Below are positions 45,299 through 57,295 of a DNA stretch of 64,000 nt, piece after piece. Position numbers and translations under genes: made by a program. The notes beneath the pieces are model-generated. The model did not search any database and was not told the origin of the DNA. It worked only from the letters and a program-made list of their open reading frames with translations. Origin of the DNA: Inia geoffrensis. Its lineage: Eukaryota > Chordata > Mammalia > Artiodactyla > Iniidae. The stretch spans positions 70,030,784 through 70,094,783 of the forward strand of contig CM070910.1 of assembly GCA_036417435.1 (NCBI GenBank). The letters are read 5' to 3'. How positions within the stretch are numbered: position 1 is the first letter of the stretch; the number at the start of each line of letters is the position of its first letter.

Positions 45299-45800
45299 CC
45301 TTTTCCATCTACCCTTATACTGCCCCTCCCCCTTCCCTCTCCCCACTGGTAACCACTAGTTTGTTCTCTTTATCTGTGATTCTGCTTCTTTTTTGTATTA
45401 TTCATTAGTTTGTTGTATTTTTTAGATTCCACATATAAGTGATATCATACAGCATTTTCCTTTCTCTGTCTGACTTATTTCACATAACATAATGTCCTCC
45501 AAATCCATCTGTGCAAATGACAAAATTTCATTCTTTTTTATGGCTGAGTGGTATTCCATTGTATCTATATACACCACATCTTCTTTATCCATTCATCTGT
45601 TGACACTTAGGTTGCTTCCATATCTTGGCAATTTTAAATAATGCTACTATGAACATTGGGGTGCATGTATCTTTTTGAATTAGTGTTTTTGTTTTTTCAG
45701 ATATACCCAGGAATGTCATTGCTGGGTCACATGGTAGTCCTGTTTTAAGTTTTTTTGAGAAGACTCCATGCTGTTTTCCACAGTGGCTGCACCAATCCAA
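45299..45800 (-). repeat. L1 3' UTR and ORF2 end fragment, copy B
   Basis: It repeats the 3' UTR words of copy A (GGTAACCACTAGTTTGTTCT) and continues into ORF2 (ATGGCTGAGTGGTATTCCAT, CATGGTAGTCCTGTTTTAAG). It is therefore a second L1 insertion, not a continuation. Confidence 0.85.
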
Positions 45801-45829
45801 ATCATCATTTGGAAATATGTTTGATGAGA

Positions 45830-46445
45830 GAGGTGTTATGTAAAAATAAACAGAGCAGGAATCATTCCTCATCATTAAAAAGAAACCCATAGAATCAGAG
45901 TTTTGTAGATATCCCAGGAGCAAGGACATGGTCATACTCTGGCAACTCTGGAGTCCTTCCAAGAGATGAAGGAGATTCTATTCTTTCCATTCTATTCTAT
46001 TCTTTTTTAGGAAATTAGCCTATCTATTCTTTGGTTATTACAGTGTAGGCAACTATGGAAACATGTACCATACACTTGGAAACTCTGCTGAGCATACCTC
46101 AGAACACCCCAGCTTTAGCAGATTTCGGCTTCTGCAAGTTCATGGTTATTCTCAAGCTATGAATTAACTTCTGGGATATATTTTACCAGTTTTAATGAAA
46201 GCCAACATCTGCTTAATTAGGAGCTGATAATTCAGCTGGTGGATTGCCCATTTGAATTTCCACAGGTTCTATGAGTGCTTTAAGATTGTACGTATATGTA
46301 AATCACATACTGATTTCACGTGGAGAGCTCCTTGTCAGTTTAAAAAATATCTATTAGGACTGAGTTGGAGCCCTGAGCACATGGCATAGCAAACTCATCA
46401 ACTTTTCGTGTGAACTCAAAAGTCATTATGAAGGAATTAACTGAT
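45830..46445. other. unique sequence
   Basis: No feature other than a short ATTCT repeat at about 45970-46005. Confidence 0.4.
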
Positions 46446-46449
46446 CAAA

Positions 46450-46610
46450 TTTATTCATTCAAAAAATGTTGATAAATGAATACCATGTTCCAGACATGAG
46501 CCAGCTTCTGGGAATACAGTAAAGAAAATATAGTTTCTTCTCTCACAGAACTTAGCATCTGGTGGAAAGACTGATTCACAAACTGTAAGTCCAATCCAAA
46601 GTAATAGTTG
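46450..46610 (-). repeat. L2 3' end, reverse
   Basis: TTATTCATTCAAAAAATGTT, ACCATGTTCCAGACATGAGC and TCACAGAACTTAGCATCTGG follow the reverse L2 order. Confidence 0.65.
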
Positions 46611-47205
46611 GGCAAAAGAGGAAGTACAGGGAAGGGTGGGAACGCAAAGTGGAGGGAATCTAATCCAGCCTGAGTACCAGGGAGTGTTAGCTGGACATGG
46701 GGGGGGGGTGGTTGGTAGTGGTGGGAAGTGGAAAAAATGGTGAACAATGCGTTGCTTCCGAGGCATATCCCAGTCACATTTGTTAGCTTTCCACGTGGAT
46801 GCTGGAAGCTTGCTTCAACATCTGAGGAAGCAAACGTGCACATTTTCCTGCCAGAAGCTAGCCTAGAAGCTTCTTAAGGTACGGACTGTGTATGACTTGT
46901 TCATCTCATCAGTAGTACGGAGAAAAGTCAAGACCCTGGTAGACATTTATCTGTAATTTCCTACCTCCACCGTGGAAGTAGGAATAAAATGAGAAGGGAA
47001 GGAGTTGTCATGGGTAGGAGCTCACAGTAAATGAGCTCACAGAATCCTAGACGCTTTCCACATGCTAGCCCACCAAACAATCCCAATAACCTTATGACAT
47101 AGTTCTCATCTCTTTTACTGTTGATTTCAAAGAATGAGCTTCCGATTGCTTTCTAGATTTACGTTGTGACAAAAGCCAGAGGAGGAGTACGAGATGTCTA
47201 CAGTT
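46611..47205. other. unique sequence with a MIR-like scrap
   Basis: A weak MIR-like segment lies at about 47035-47130 (CCAATAACCTTATGACATAG). Nothing else recognised. Confidence 0.35.
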
Positions 47206-47211
47206 AGCTTC

Positions 47212-47590
47212 CTGTATTAGTCAACTCTCAGTAAGTTCCGCTATGGCCACAAAGCACAACCCGCAAATCTCGGTGGTTTATTACAGCAAATGTTCGTATC
47301 TTGCCCACAGTACATATTAGCTGTGGATTAGCAGGTTCACTCCACATGTTTGTCCTGGGACACAGGCTGATGGAGCCAGACCATTCTTAGGCGGAGGGAA
47401 GAGTAATGGCAGAACATCACAGTGCTTCTTAAAGTTTTTGCTTAATTATAAGCTTGATCATTTCTGCTCCCATTCCATTTGTTAAAGCAAGTCACATGGC
47501 TGAGTCTGATGTCAACTGAATAAAAAGTATACTTCCTCCACTGGGAGGGATTCGAGGGAAGGGCTGTGTAGAGATGAGCCTAGGAGTGAC
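47212..47590 (-). repeat. MaLR/ERVL-type LTR, reverse
   Basis: CTGTATTAGTCAACTCTCAG at the left, then CTCGGTGGTTTATTACAGCA and GTTAAAGCAAGTCACATGGC fit a reverse MaLR-like LTR. Confidence 0.5.
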
Positions 47591-48039
47591 AAATATTGTC
47601 CACCAAGTATTCAAATGACAAGTGTCCAGCAATGCTTTTGAATGAAGGCATTTTCTCTTTAAAAATATTTATGTATTGACTTTATTGGCCAATGGTGTTC
47701 ACCAAACTCAGGATATGGGGAGCAAAATAATAAAGCTAGGTTGATTAACTTAACTGATTAGACTACGTCATCAGAGTCCCAACTTTACAGGAACCGTTGT
47801 CCTTGCACTAGGAAAAAGCTCCTTGCTCTGGCAACAGGCTGGCTCTTTCTCCACACTAGCACACATTAACACCTGTTCCCATGAAGAAGTAAGTAATGCA
47901 GACTAGGTTGGTTAGAACAAACATAGCAAGGAACAAACCCTCAGGCTCTAGAGGTATTGACAGGGGCTCACAGTCAACCCTTCTTCATTGAAAGTGATCA
48001 TGAGAAGCAGCTCACTCAGTGGTGAGTAGAAATAGGTTA

Positions 48040-48250
48040 TTTTCAATAAATATTTCTTGCACACCTCCAACCTGGAAGTTTGAAATAATATATGTAGGAC
48101 CTGGTCCCTGCCCTCAAGGAGCTCAAAGTCAAGGCCGGGGAAGGTACTTCCATGGATGACTTCATGGAAAAGCTGACGGAGCAGAGAAGCCTAGGTGGAG
48201 GAATTGGGGCTCAGCTGGATTTGGAAAGATGTGTGGAGGGCAACTAGGCT
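48040..48250 (-). repeat. L2 3' end, reverse
   Basis: TTTCAATAAATATTTCTTGC then GGTCCCTGCCCTCAAGGAGC, TCAAAGTCAA and GGATTTGGAAAGATG match the reverse L2. Confidence 0.7.
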
Positions 48251-48259
48251 TTCTCAGTG

Positions 48260-48440
48260 TAGGGCTGATCTTACTGCCTCAGTGCCTCTCTTCCTGCCCT
48301 TGGGAGAAAGAGGCGCTCAAGGGTAAATACATTGCTGGTGGCCATATAGGTGGTATGTGCTGAGCTAAGGTTTGAACCCATGACTGCTCTAAGGCTTATT
48401 CTTTTTCATTCCATTGGAGTGTGTTCCAGAGATGGGCTGA
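48260..48440 (-). repeat. MIR-like fragment
   Basis: GAGCTAAGGTTTGAACCCAT followed by GACTGCTCTAAGG is the end of a reverse MIR. Confidence 0.45.
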
Positions 48441-48744
48441 TGGAGCTCCAAAGACAGCTTGGTTATGGGAATGAGTGGGCTGTGGAACTCAGGCTCATGA
48501 AGCGAGGGATTCCTGTGGGAGTATTTGACTGTGAGGATGGGGGTTTGGGGGATAAGAGAGTACCTTAAAATGTGTTTATTATTATTTATTTTTATCAGTA
48601 ATATTACTACTTTGTGTAGAGATTGACAACTTTCAAAGCACTTTGTCTTCAGAACTGAGCAATGTCAAACCATTTCTTTAAAGAGAAACAGGGTTTACAA
48701 TATAACATATTAGGTGACAATAACACCTTCACTTTGTATTTATT

Positions 48745-49114
48745 TATTTAGTTTAATAGCTTGATTGAGGTATGATTTATACAACACAGCATCCACCCAT
48801 TGTGAGTATACAATTCAGTGGTTTTATTAGCTTTATGAAGTTGTGCAGCCATCACCACAGTCCAGTTGTAGAACATCTCCAGTGCCCTAAAACGTTCCTT
48901 CATGGCCGTTTACAGTCAATTTCCCTCCTCCCACCCCTGTCCTAGGCAGCCAGTGAGCTGCTTTCTGTTTCTGTAAATTTGAAGATCAGCACATATAAAT
49001 ACGCAATATTCTGTGTCTGGCTTCTTTTACTTGGCACAGTGTCTTTGGGTTCATCAGTATGTAGTATGTACCAGTAGCTCCTATCAGTTGCTGAATTGTT
49101 TTCCATTTTACAAA
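48745..49114 (-). repeat. old L1 3' UTR fragment, part 1
   Basis: TAGCTTGATTGAGGTATGAT, GAAGTTGTGCAGCCATCACC and CTGGCTTCTTTTACTTGGCA are reverse old-L1 3' text. It is interrupted by a younger L1 at 49131 and resumes at 49878. Confidence 0.7.
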
Positions 49115-49877
49115 TATGGCACATATTTTATTTTGTTTTAAATTTAATTTTTTATTTTATATTGGAGTATAGTTGATTTACCACGTTGTGTTAGTTTCAG
49201 GTGTATAGCAAAGTGATTCAGTTATACATAGACATATATCCATTCTTTTTCAGATTCTTTTCCCATATAGGTTATTATAGAATATTGAGTCGAGTTCCTT
49301 GTGCTATACAGTAGGAACTGTATATGATGATCTATATTATATATAGTAGTGTGTATATGTTAATCCCAAACTCCTAATTTACCCCTCCCCCCCAACCACG
49401 TTTCCCCTTTGGTAACCATAAATTTGTTTTTGAAGTCTGTGAGTCTGTTTCTATTTTGTAAATAAGTTCAGTTGTATCATTTTCTTTTAAGATTCCACAT
49501 ATAAGTGATATCATATGATATTTGTCTTTCTCTGTCTGACTTACTTCACTTGGTATGATAATCTCTAGGCCCATCCAGGTTGCTGCAAATGGCATTATTT
49601 CATTCTTTTTTATGGCTGAGTAATATTCCATTGTATATATGTATCACATCTTCTTTATCCATTCCTCTGTCGATGGACATTTAGGTTGCTTCCATGTCTT
49701 GGCTATTGTAAATAGTGCTGCAATGAACATTGGCGTGCATGTATCTTTTTGAATTATGATTTTATCCAGATATATGCCCAGGAGTGGGATTGCTGGATCA
49801 TATGGTAGTTATGTTTTTAGTTTTTTAAGGAACCTCCATACTGTTCTCCATAGTGGTTGTGTATGGCACATATTTTA
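49115..49877 (-). mobile_element. 5'-truncated L1 with perfect 16-bp target duplication
   Basis: A reverse L1 3' end of about 730 bp (GAGTATAGTTGATTTACCAC through TTAGTTTTTTAAGGAACCTC). The duplication TATGGCACATATTTTA is present at 49115-49130 and 49862-49877. It includes the C-terminal ORF2 codons (MEYYSAIKKNEIMPF, then SEVSQTEKDKYHM) but cannot move by itself. Confidence 0.95.
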
Positions 49878-50029
49878 AAGTTCAGTCACCAGTTGCTGAA
49901 CATTTGTATAATTCCTTAACTTTAAATAGCACTTTTAAATTTACAAATCACTTTGATATACATTATCTCAGTTGACCCTCACGAATCATAGGAAGAAGTC
50001 AAAGCAGGTTGTTATTCTCATTTTATAAT

Positions 50030-50150
50030 GACAAGGATGATAATAATAGCTGACATTTATTGAGCTCTTACTATTTGCAGCACTGCTCTAAACATGCTGT
50101 GTACATTAAGTCATTTAATCTTTGCAACAGCCTCATGGGGGAAAGGCCAT
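50030..50150 (-). repeat. MIR SINE, left half
   Basis: GCTGACATTTATTGAGCTCT, AGTCATTTAATCTTTGCAAC and CATGGGGGAAAGGCCATTAT form a reverse MIR that a CHR SINE splits. Confidence 0.8.
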
Positions 50151-50481
50151 TATTATCCTCATCTTTTTTCAAAAAAATATTTATTTATTTATTTTTGGCC
50201 ACGTCAGGTCTTAGTTGCGGCACGCAGGATCTTTTGTTGCGGCGTGCGGGCTTCTCTCTAGTTGTGGCATGCAGGCTCCAGAGTGCGTGGGCTCAGTAGT
50301 TGTGGTGCGTGGGTTCTGTAGTGGTGGTGCATGGGCTCAGTAGTTGCAGCGTGGGCTTAGTTGCCCCATGGCATGTGGGATCCTAGTTCCCCGACCAGGG
50401 ATGGAACCCACGTCTCCTGCATTGGAAGGCAGATTCTCAACCACTGGACCACCAGGGAAGTCCCTATTATCCTCATCTTTT
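50151..50481 (-). mobile_element. CHR-type SINE, long form, with perfect 17-bp duplication
   Basis: TATTATCCTCATCTTTT flanks the element at 50151-50167 and 50465-50481. The reverse head is at the right end and a TTTATTTA tail at the left. It has 'gcgtgggctcagtagttg'-type repeated units. Confidence 0.97.
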
Positions 50482-50610
50482 AGATTGGTAGACTGGTTCA
50501 AAGAGGTGAAGTGATATTCCCAAATCTTTGTAGCCAGTAAGTGGCAAAATGGGGGTTTAAAACCAGGCAATCTGACACCAGTAGTGAGGCCTAGAGGTTA
50601 GGAGATGACT
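50482..50610 (-). repeat. MIR SINE, right half
   Basis: AGAGGTGAAGTGATATTCCC followed by GTAGCCAGTAAGTGGCAAAA completes the MIR begun at 50030. Confidence 0.75.
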
Positions 50611-52095
50611 TGACTTACTCAAGGCCATTGCTAGTAAATGGAGGTGTTTCTCTCTCTCTCTCAACACGGGCATATTTGATATAAGCTTATTTATCAGATC
50701 CCAGAGAATTTTAGACAAACTTGGACACCTTGGACGTTAATACGTAGCACACTTATTTTTGTATGGATGATACTATGGCTGAGAAAAGAAAGTTGTATGT
50801 GTCCTTTTCCAAAATCGCACGTCTGGTCAGAGGCAGGGCCTGGATTAGATTCCAGTTCTCCTGACTCCAAAGTTGGTACTTTTGTCATTAGCCTCTTCCT
50901 TAAAGATCAATACAAAGCCTGATGTGACAGAAACATTTAGGACCCTTGGAGACAGAAAGAGAATGAGCTTGTATTAAATAGGGGGATTCTGAAATGGGAA
51001 GTAAAAGCTGAAGGAGGCATAGTTGCTTTTCTTTGGGTTTGGGGCACAAAGAATGCATGTCTGACTGGGCCTGAAACCTACTTTAGCAAATTCTTGAATT
51101 CACAGGTGACTGGGCCAGCGTGGGAATTCCACGTGTGTCATGTCGCTATCTATACAGAGAGAAGAGGCCACCGTCCTATCAGAAAGGGTTGGTGTTAAAA
51201 AAACATTTTTTGTCTTGTAACTTTAGCTACAGCAGACTCTGGAGACTATTATCAACGAGTACTTCCCAAAGCGAGTCCTTGGAAAGACAATAAATCGAGT
51301 TTCCCCTGAGAGCCCCTCTCAAAATTTCAGCTCTAGGAACTTCAAATATGTTAAATGTAGTGCCTTTCTCTCATCGAATGTTCAACCCATTCCTTTGTCC
51401 TCGCGTTGTGTGTGACGGTCCCTGGTGTTACAGCTTTATCCCCCATTAGATCCTCTTTAGGAGTATGTTCTCCTTGAGCTTTCCAGGTGGTATTCCCATT
51501 TTCTTTCGTTGTACTGTTTTGTTTCATCTTCCCCATGTTACTCTCTTTATTTTTGCTGTTGTGTTCTTTACTTAGCCTCCCTTGGGAGATGGTGCAAGCC
51601 TCCCGCTCAGGGCTGTGGTGCGCGGTGGGGGAAAGTGTGCATGGTGGGGCACTGCGGGGGGAGACAAAGTCTGCAGAGCTGCCTCTCAGACACCAGATTC
51701 TCCCTTCATCATGGCTTACTAGGCTTTTTGCTTTCCAGGCTCTAGAGGCATAAATTCAAGGTGGGATTTTTACTTCCCCATACTCTTTTACCTCATCAAG
51801 GACAGGCCTATCCAGAGATTTGAGTTATTCACAACTATGTTTGTTTTGGTTGTTTGTTTGTTTATTTTCTCTTAACCTTACAGGGGAGGTTCAGGAGCAT
51901 TGCACAGAGGAGGCAGAATGGAGGATGGCCCGGAAGGAGTGATGAGTCAGATTGTACAGGTTTTGGGGAAGTCATATTCCAAGCAGAAGTTTGGTTTACA
52001 ATAGCAAATGTGTGAATTCATTTGAGTGATAAGCTTAAGTGTTTAGAGAATAAAATAGCTCAGCATGACGGGTCCTGGGTCTGTGTTTATGGGTC
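50611..52095. other. unique sequence
   Basis: No exon recognised. 51210-51370 (GAGTACTTCCCAAAGCGAGT) may be a worn DNA transposon. A GT/TTTG run is at 51845-51865. Confidence 0.35.
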
Positions 52096-52099
52096 AGGG

Positions 52100-52420
52100 C
52101 TGGGGTAATGCTGTGGAAGTTAAGCCTGAAAGGAGGAAGAGCCCCGTCCACCACTGTAAGGGGTTTGAAGGACCTTAATCTGGATTAGATCATAGAAGGT
52201 CAAGACTGCAAGCAAGGAAAACCAGAGCTATTACAATAATTATGTGTGAAATTATAGTAATCTGGAAGAAGGTAGAGGTTGTGGACAGATACAGAGGTCA
52301 GGAAGTATTTGAGAGGGACTTAAAAGGCAAAGTTAATAGGATTTGGTGACCAGCTGGAGAGGAGAGGCAGGAGGGAAGAGGAATGTTGGAATTTTCACTT
52401 GTTTGTAGGCTGGGAGATGA
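52100..52420 (-). repeat. L2-like fragment
   Basis: GGTTTGAAGGACCTTAATCT, ATTATAGTAATCTGGAAGAA and GGATTTGGTGACCAGCTGGA resemble the internal reverse L2 text. Confidence 0.4.
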
Positions 52421-52811
52421 AAACGATGGTTTTAAAATGCAAAGGTGAAAAGAAAGTAAATAGACCAACCCCAAAGGCCATTTTTGGATACAGGTTATCT
52501 AGAGATCAGTCACAGACCTGCTGAGCAGACAGAATTGATTCAGTGGCTTCCTGAGGTTTGTGTCCTGCTCTTGTGCATAGTGTCTAATTGTTGGCCCAGA
52601 GAGGAGCAGGTTTCTTCTTCCTCATCAGAAAATTTCCACATACTGATTCTAATTCAATACTCTGAGTTTAATTTTAAAATAATTTAAAATTAATTTTACT
52701 AGTAAGAAAAGAAGTAGGCAGGGAATAGACAGGTTTGTGGGGAGAGGAGAAAACATGAGAGGAGGGGATTACATTCATTATGATTCTTATTTCTGAGGTG
52801 TTTCCCTGGTG

Positions 52812-52980
52812 CAGTGGTTTCTAACCCTGACTATGCATCAGAATCATCTGGGGACATGTAAAAAAAAAAAAAAAATCAATAAAATCAAATTCTGCCCTAG
52901 ATCTACTGAATCAAAATCTCTGAGGCTGTGGCTGAGGAATCTGTGTTTTTTTGAAACTTCTGCAAATGGTTCCTTAATGT
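52812..52980 (+). mobile_element. MER5A-like hAT element
   Basis: CAGTGGTTTCTAACCCTGAC, CATCAGAATCATCTGGGGAC and CTACTGAATCAAAATCTCTG are diagnostic. An A-run expansion interrupts it at 52860. The right inverted end is worn. Confidence 0.8.
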
Positions 52981-53112
52981 GTTAAAGAGAAAACCAAAAT
53001 ATTGCTGGGGACTCAGATACAATGTATTTTCTTGAAGGTAATTTTGTCTTCGAACAGGTTTTCTCAAGCTGTTCATATTGTGCAACCCTCCTTTTACCCT
53101 GACATATATTCA

Positions 53113-53500
53113 GTGCTTGTCTAAGTCGTCTCAGGCTGCCATAACAGAATAACATAGACTGGGTGGCTTAAACAAAAGAAATTTATTTTCTCATAGTTCT
53201 GGAGGCTGGAAAGTCCAAGATCCATGTTCTAGCAGGGTTTGGTTTCTGGTGAGAGCTTTCTTCCTGGCTTGCAGACGGCCGTGCTTCTTTGTGTCCTCAC
53301 ATGGTGGAGAGAGAGAGAGAGATCTCTGGTGTCACTTCCTTTTTACAAGGATACCAGTTCTATGGGATCAGAGCTTCAGCCCTATGATTTCGTTTAACCT
53401 TAATTGCCTTCTTAGAGGCCCTTTTTCCAATACAGTCACATGAGGGGTTAGGGCTTCAACATATGAATTTTAGGGGGACACAGTTCAGTCCTTTGCAGTG
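53113..53500 (-). repeat. MaLR LTR (MST/MLT-like), reverse
   Basis: CTAAGTCGTCTCAGGCTGCC, GACTGGGTGGCTTAAACAAA, TTCTGGAGGCTGGAAAGTCC, GTGTCCTCACATGGTGGAGA and CAACATATGAATTTTAGGGG are the reverse order of MaLR LTRs. No internal genes. Confidence 0.85.
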
Positions 53501-54410
53501 GTCTACAAAGTCAGTCTCATTGTCAACAACAGTAACAGTAAGACACATACATATAGAATGTTTTCTAGCTTCTTTTCACTATAGTTTTTAACACTTTGCT
53601 TCCTTTCTCACTTTTTCCATTTGCAAAGCAAAAATTAAAAATCAGTGATAGCAAGAAATAAAGTTCTTTAGAAATGTCAAAGAGATACAGTCAGTTGTTT
53701 GATAGGACATATCAGAGTAGTCCTAGTGTCCAGAATATCAGAATAGTCCAATTATTTTGATGTTTGAACCACTTGCACAGAACAATGTACTTTTATAATT
53801 TGTTCAGGGATTAAAATAATTATTTTGTTATTCAAGTAAAATTTTTAATTTTAAGTTAGCATATAATTAAAGATTGTTTCATAAATTTAATTTTAATGAT
53901 AACAACCATAATATACATGTGGCAGGGCTGTGTTCTCCCTCCTCTTATCTACTCCCATTTCTGGGGCTTGAAATATACCCAAGTACAAATAACCAAGAAA
54001 GGCCTTTTGAACGTACCTCAAAAGGTGCAGAAAAAAAGACAGAGGTTTTACTATTGTAGCACAATAGTAAAACAGGGGATATGTCAGAAGAGAAGGTCTG
54101 CTCTGGCAATGTGGAAGTTCAGCCTGTCTTGTAGATAACCCAACCTGAGGTCAGACTCTAATGGGGGCTTTTCCCCCCACTGCATCTCACTCGACCTCCA
54201 GCCACATCTAGTGATCCAGAAGAGAAATCAGATGGTCAAAACCTGCTTTGAAAGTCGAGATGAGAAAGGAACAGGCTTGGTTTGGGTGCAGTTGGGAAGC
54301 AAAAAGGTGTTAAAGGATCCTGAGGTTGAAGGAAGGGGAGAAGAGTAAGAATGTAAAAAAGAGATGGGTTGGAGAAAAGGATTGGCTATTTGAAGTGGAT
54401 CAGAGGAGCT
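53501..54410. other. unique AT-rich sequence
   Basis: No feature recognised. Confidence 0.4.
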
Positions 54411-54414
54411 GGAC

Positions 54415-54896
54415 TGAAGCTCTCCTCCTCCTGCTGTACCTGTGGAGAAGTTTTTCCATTAAGATCAGAAACAGCACAAGGATATCCCCTCTCTCCACTC
54501 CTTTTCAAAATTGTACTGGAAGTCCTTCCTAACACAGTAAGACAAGAAAAGGAAATAAAAGATACATAGATTGGGAAGGAAGAACTAAAAATTGTCTTTG
54601 TTTATAAATGACACAACTGTCTATATAGAAAATCCAACAGAATCAACCAAAAAAAGAAAATAAAAGCCCTACTGGAATAAGTATGCAATTATAGAAAGGT
54701 TGTAGGATACAGGGTAATATACACAAGTCAGTCATTTTTCTGTATACCAGCAATGAACAATGGAATCTGAAGTTAAGAACACCAAATAAATAAAGGAAAA
54801 ATGCTTTTTTGCTTTAGTATTCCCCAAAATAAAATACTTAGTTGTAAATCTAAAAAAACATTTATAAGATTTATATGAGGAAATCTATAAAACTTT
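54415..54896 (+). pseudogene. old L1 ORF2, RT to mid region, part 1
   Basis: One frame reads ETAQGYPLSPLLFKIVLEVL, a decayed form of the RT motif (usually [12 protein letters not shown]). L1-like words follow (TCTGTATACCAGCAATGAAC). The 5' part is missing and stops abound, so there is no enzyme. RT would copy L1 RNA at the target site. Confidence 0.85.
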
Positions 54897-55119
54897 TTTT
54901 TTTTTTTTTTTTTTTTGTGGTACACGGGCCTCTCACTGTTGTGGCCTCTCCTGTTGCGGAGCACAGGCTCCGGACGCACAGGCTCCGCGGCCATGGCTCA
55001 CGGGCCCAGCCGCTCCATGGCATGTGGGATCCTCCCGGACCGGGACACGAACCCATGTCCCCTGCATCGGCAGGCGGACTCTCAACCACTGCGCCACCAG
55101 GGAAGCCCTATAAAACTTT
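54885..55119 (-). mobile_element. CHR-type SINE (short) inside old L1 ORF2
   Basis: Poly-T at 54894-54916, reverse head ending at 55107. The duplication CTATAAAACTTT is at 54885-54896 and 55108-55119. Confidence 0.95.
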
Positions 55120-56985
55120 GATGAACAAAATCAAAGAACTAAATAAATGGAGATATACTTCATGTTCATGGATAGGAAGACTTAATACTGTCAAGGTGTC
55201 AGTTTTCCCCAACTTGATCTGTAGCCTCAATGCAATTCCAATCAAAATCTCAGCTAGTTATTTGTAGATATCCGTAAATTGATTCTAAAGTTTATATGGA
55301 GAGGCAAAAGACCCAGAATAGCCAATACAATATTGAAGGAGAAGAACAAAGTTGGAAGACTGACACTATTTAACTTTAAAACTTAAACTATAAAGCTACA
55401 GTAATTAAGATGTGTGGTGTTAGTGAAAGAATAGACAAATGGATCAATGTAACAGAATAGAGCCCAGAAATAGACCCACATGAATGTAGTCAAACGGCTC
55501 TTTGACAAAGGGACAAACGCAATACAGTGGGGCAAAGACAGTCTTTTCAACAGATGATGCTGGATGCTGGGACAACTGGACATCCACATGCAAAAAATAA
55601 AATAATAATCTAGACACAGACCTTATACCCTTCACAAAAATTAACTCAAAATGGATCACAGAGATAAATGTAAAATGGAAAACTATAAAACTGCTGAAGT
55701 TAAAAAAGGAGAAAACCTAGATGACGATGGTGATGACACTTTAGATAGAACACCAAAGGCACAATCCATGAAATAAATAATAAGCTTGACTTCATTAAAA
55801 TTAAACCTTCTGTTCTGTGAGAGACAATGTGAGAGAATGAGAAGACAAGCCACAGACTGGGAGAGAATATTCACAAAAGACACATCTGTTAAAGTATACA
55901 AAGGACACAAAAAGTATACAAAATATACAAAGGACTCTTCAAAGCTTCACGATAAGAACACAGACGACCCAACTAAAAAAATGAGCCAAATACCTTAACA
56001 GACACCTCACCAAAGAGGATACACAGAAGGCAAATAAGCATATGAAAAGATGTTCCACATTATGTGTCATCAGGTAAAAGCAAATTAAAACAATAATGAG
56101 ATACCACTGCACACCTGTTAGAATAGCCAAACTCTGTAATACTGACAACATCAAATGCTAGCAAGGATGTGGAACAACAGGAAGTCTCATACATTGCTGG
56201 TGGGAATGCAAAGTGATACAACCACTTTGGAAGACGTTTGTCATTTCTTGCAAAACTAAACATTCTCTTACCATACGAACCAGCAATCACTCTCCTTGGT
56301 ATTTACCCAAAGGAATTGAAAACTTATCTCCACACAAAAACCCACACATGATGTTTATCACATCTTTATTCATAATTGCCAACACTTGGGAGCAACCAAG
56401 ATGACCTTCGGTAGGTGAATGGATAAATAAAATGCAGTACATCCAGATAATGGTACAGTATTTAGTGCTAAACAGAAATGAGCTACCAAACCATGAAAAG
56501 ATATTGAGAGATCTTAAATACATATTACTAAGTGAAAGTAGCCAATATGAAAAGGTTACATTCTATATGATTCCAACGATATGACATTCTGGAAAAGGCA
56601 AAACTATGGAGACAGTAAAAAGATCAGTGTTTACCAGGAAAGGAGATGGGTTGGAGATGAAGAGGTAGAGCACAGAGGATTTTTAGGGCAGTAAAACTAC
56701 TCTTTATGATACTGTAATAATCAATACATATCACTATACATTTGTCCAAATGTATAGAATGTATAACACCACAGGTGACTGTAATATAAATGATGTTCTG
56801 TGGGTGATTCTCATGTCAATGTAGGTTTATCAGTTGGACCTAATGTAGCACTCTGGTGCAGGGTGTTCATAATGGGGGAGGCTACACGATGGGGCAGGAA
56901 GTATATTGGAACTTTCTGTACCTTCTTCTCAATTTTGCTGTGAGCCTAAAACTGCTCTAAAAAATAAAGTATTTATATATGAAAA
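55120..56985 (+). pseudogene. old L1 ORF2 C-terminal half and 3' UTR
   Basis: Words follow the L1 order: CAATGCAATTCCAATCAAAA, AGAGGCAAAAGACCCAGAAT, GAGATACCACTGCACACCTG, CAAGGATGTGGAACAACAGG, GGTGGGAATGCAAAGTG. The 3' UTR ends with TTTTGCTGTGAGCCTAAAAC and AATAAAGTATT at about 56965. Several frame breaks. An old-L1 subfamily, more diverged than the copy at 57-63 kb. Confidence 0.88.
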
Positions 56986-57153
56986 TAAATCAGCTCCTTT
57001 GTATTTATTTGTGCATGCGTACTTGTTTTGTATCTTAATAATGAGATAAGAAGGGTGGTTTTAGGGTGTTAAGTGCAATCCTTTTCTCTGTGAATAACCC
57101 AATGCTGGTGGGACTACTCCAAACGAACAAGGAACCAACATGATCTAATCTCA

Positions 57154-57167
57154 CGATATTTTATTTT
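57154..57167. repeat. left target-site duplication of the 57-63 kb L1
   Basis: CGATATTTTATTTT here matches 63383-63396 exactly. Together they bracket the L1 and an extra 120 bases at its 3' side. Confidence 0.65.
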
Positions 57168-57176
57168 AATTTTTTT

Positions 57177-57295
57177 GATAGGTAAGAAGTGGAGTTATTT
57201 AGAGAGAAACACACTCCACAAACAGAGTGTGGGCTATCTCAGAAGTCAAGAGACCTCAGGGTAAAGGGGGGGGGTAGTTTTTATAGTCTGGGTAA
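57177..57295 (-). repeat. LTR-like segment, possible L1 3' transduction
   Basis: About 120 bases (GTAAGAAGTGGAGTTATTTA, GAGAAACACACTCCACAAAC) lie between a short T-run (57170-57176) and the L1's own poly-T (57296-57307). They resemble part of an artiodactyl ERV LTR. Being inside the duplications suggests read-through transcription of L1 into flanking DNA at the source locus. Confidence 0.45.
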
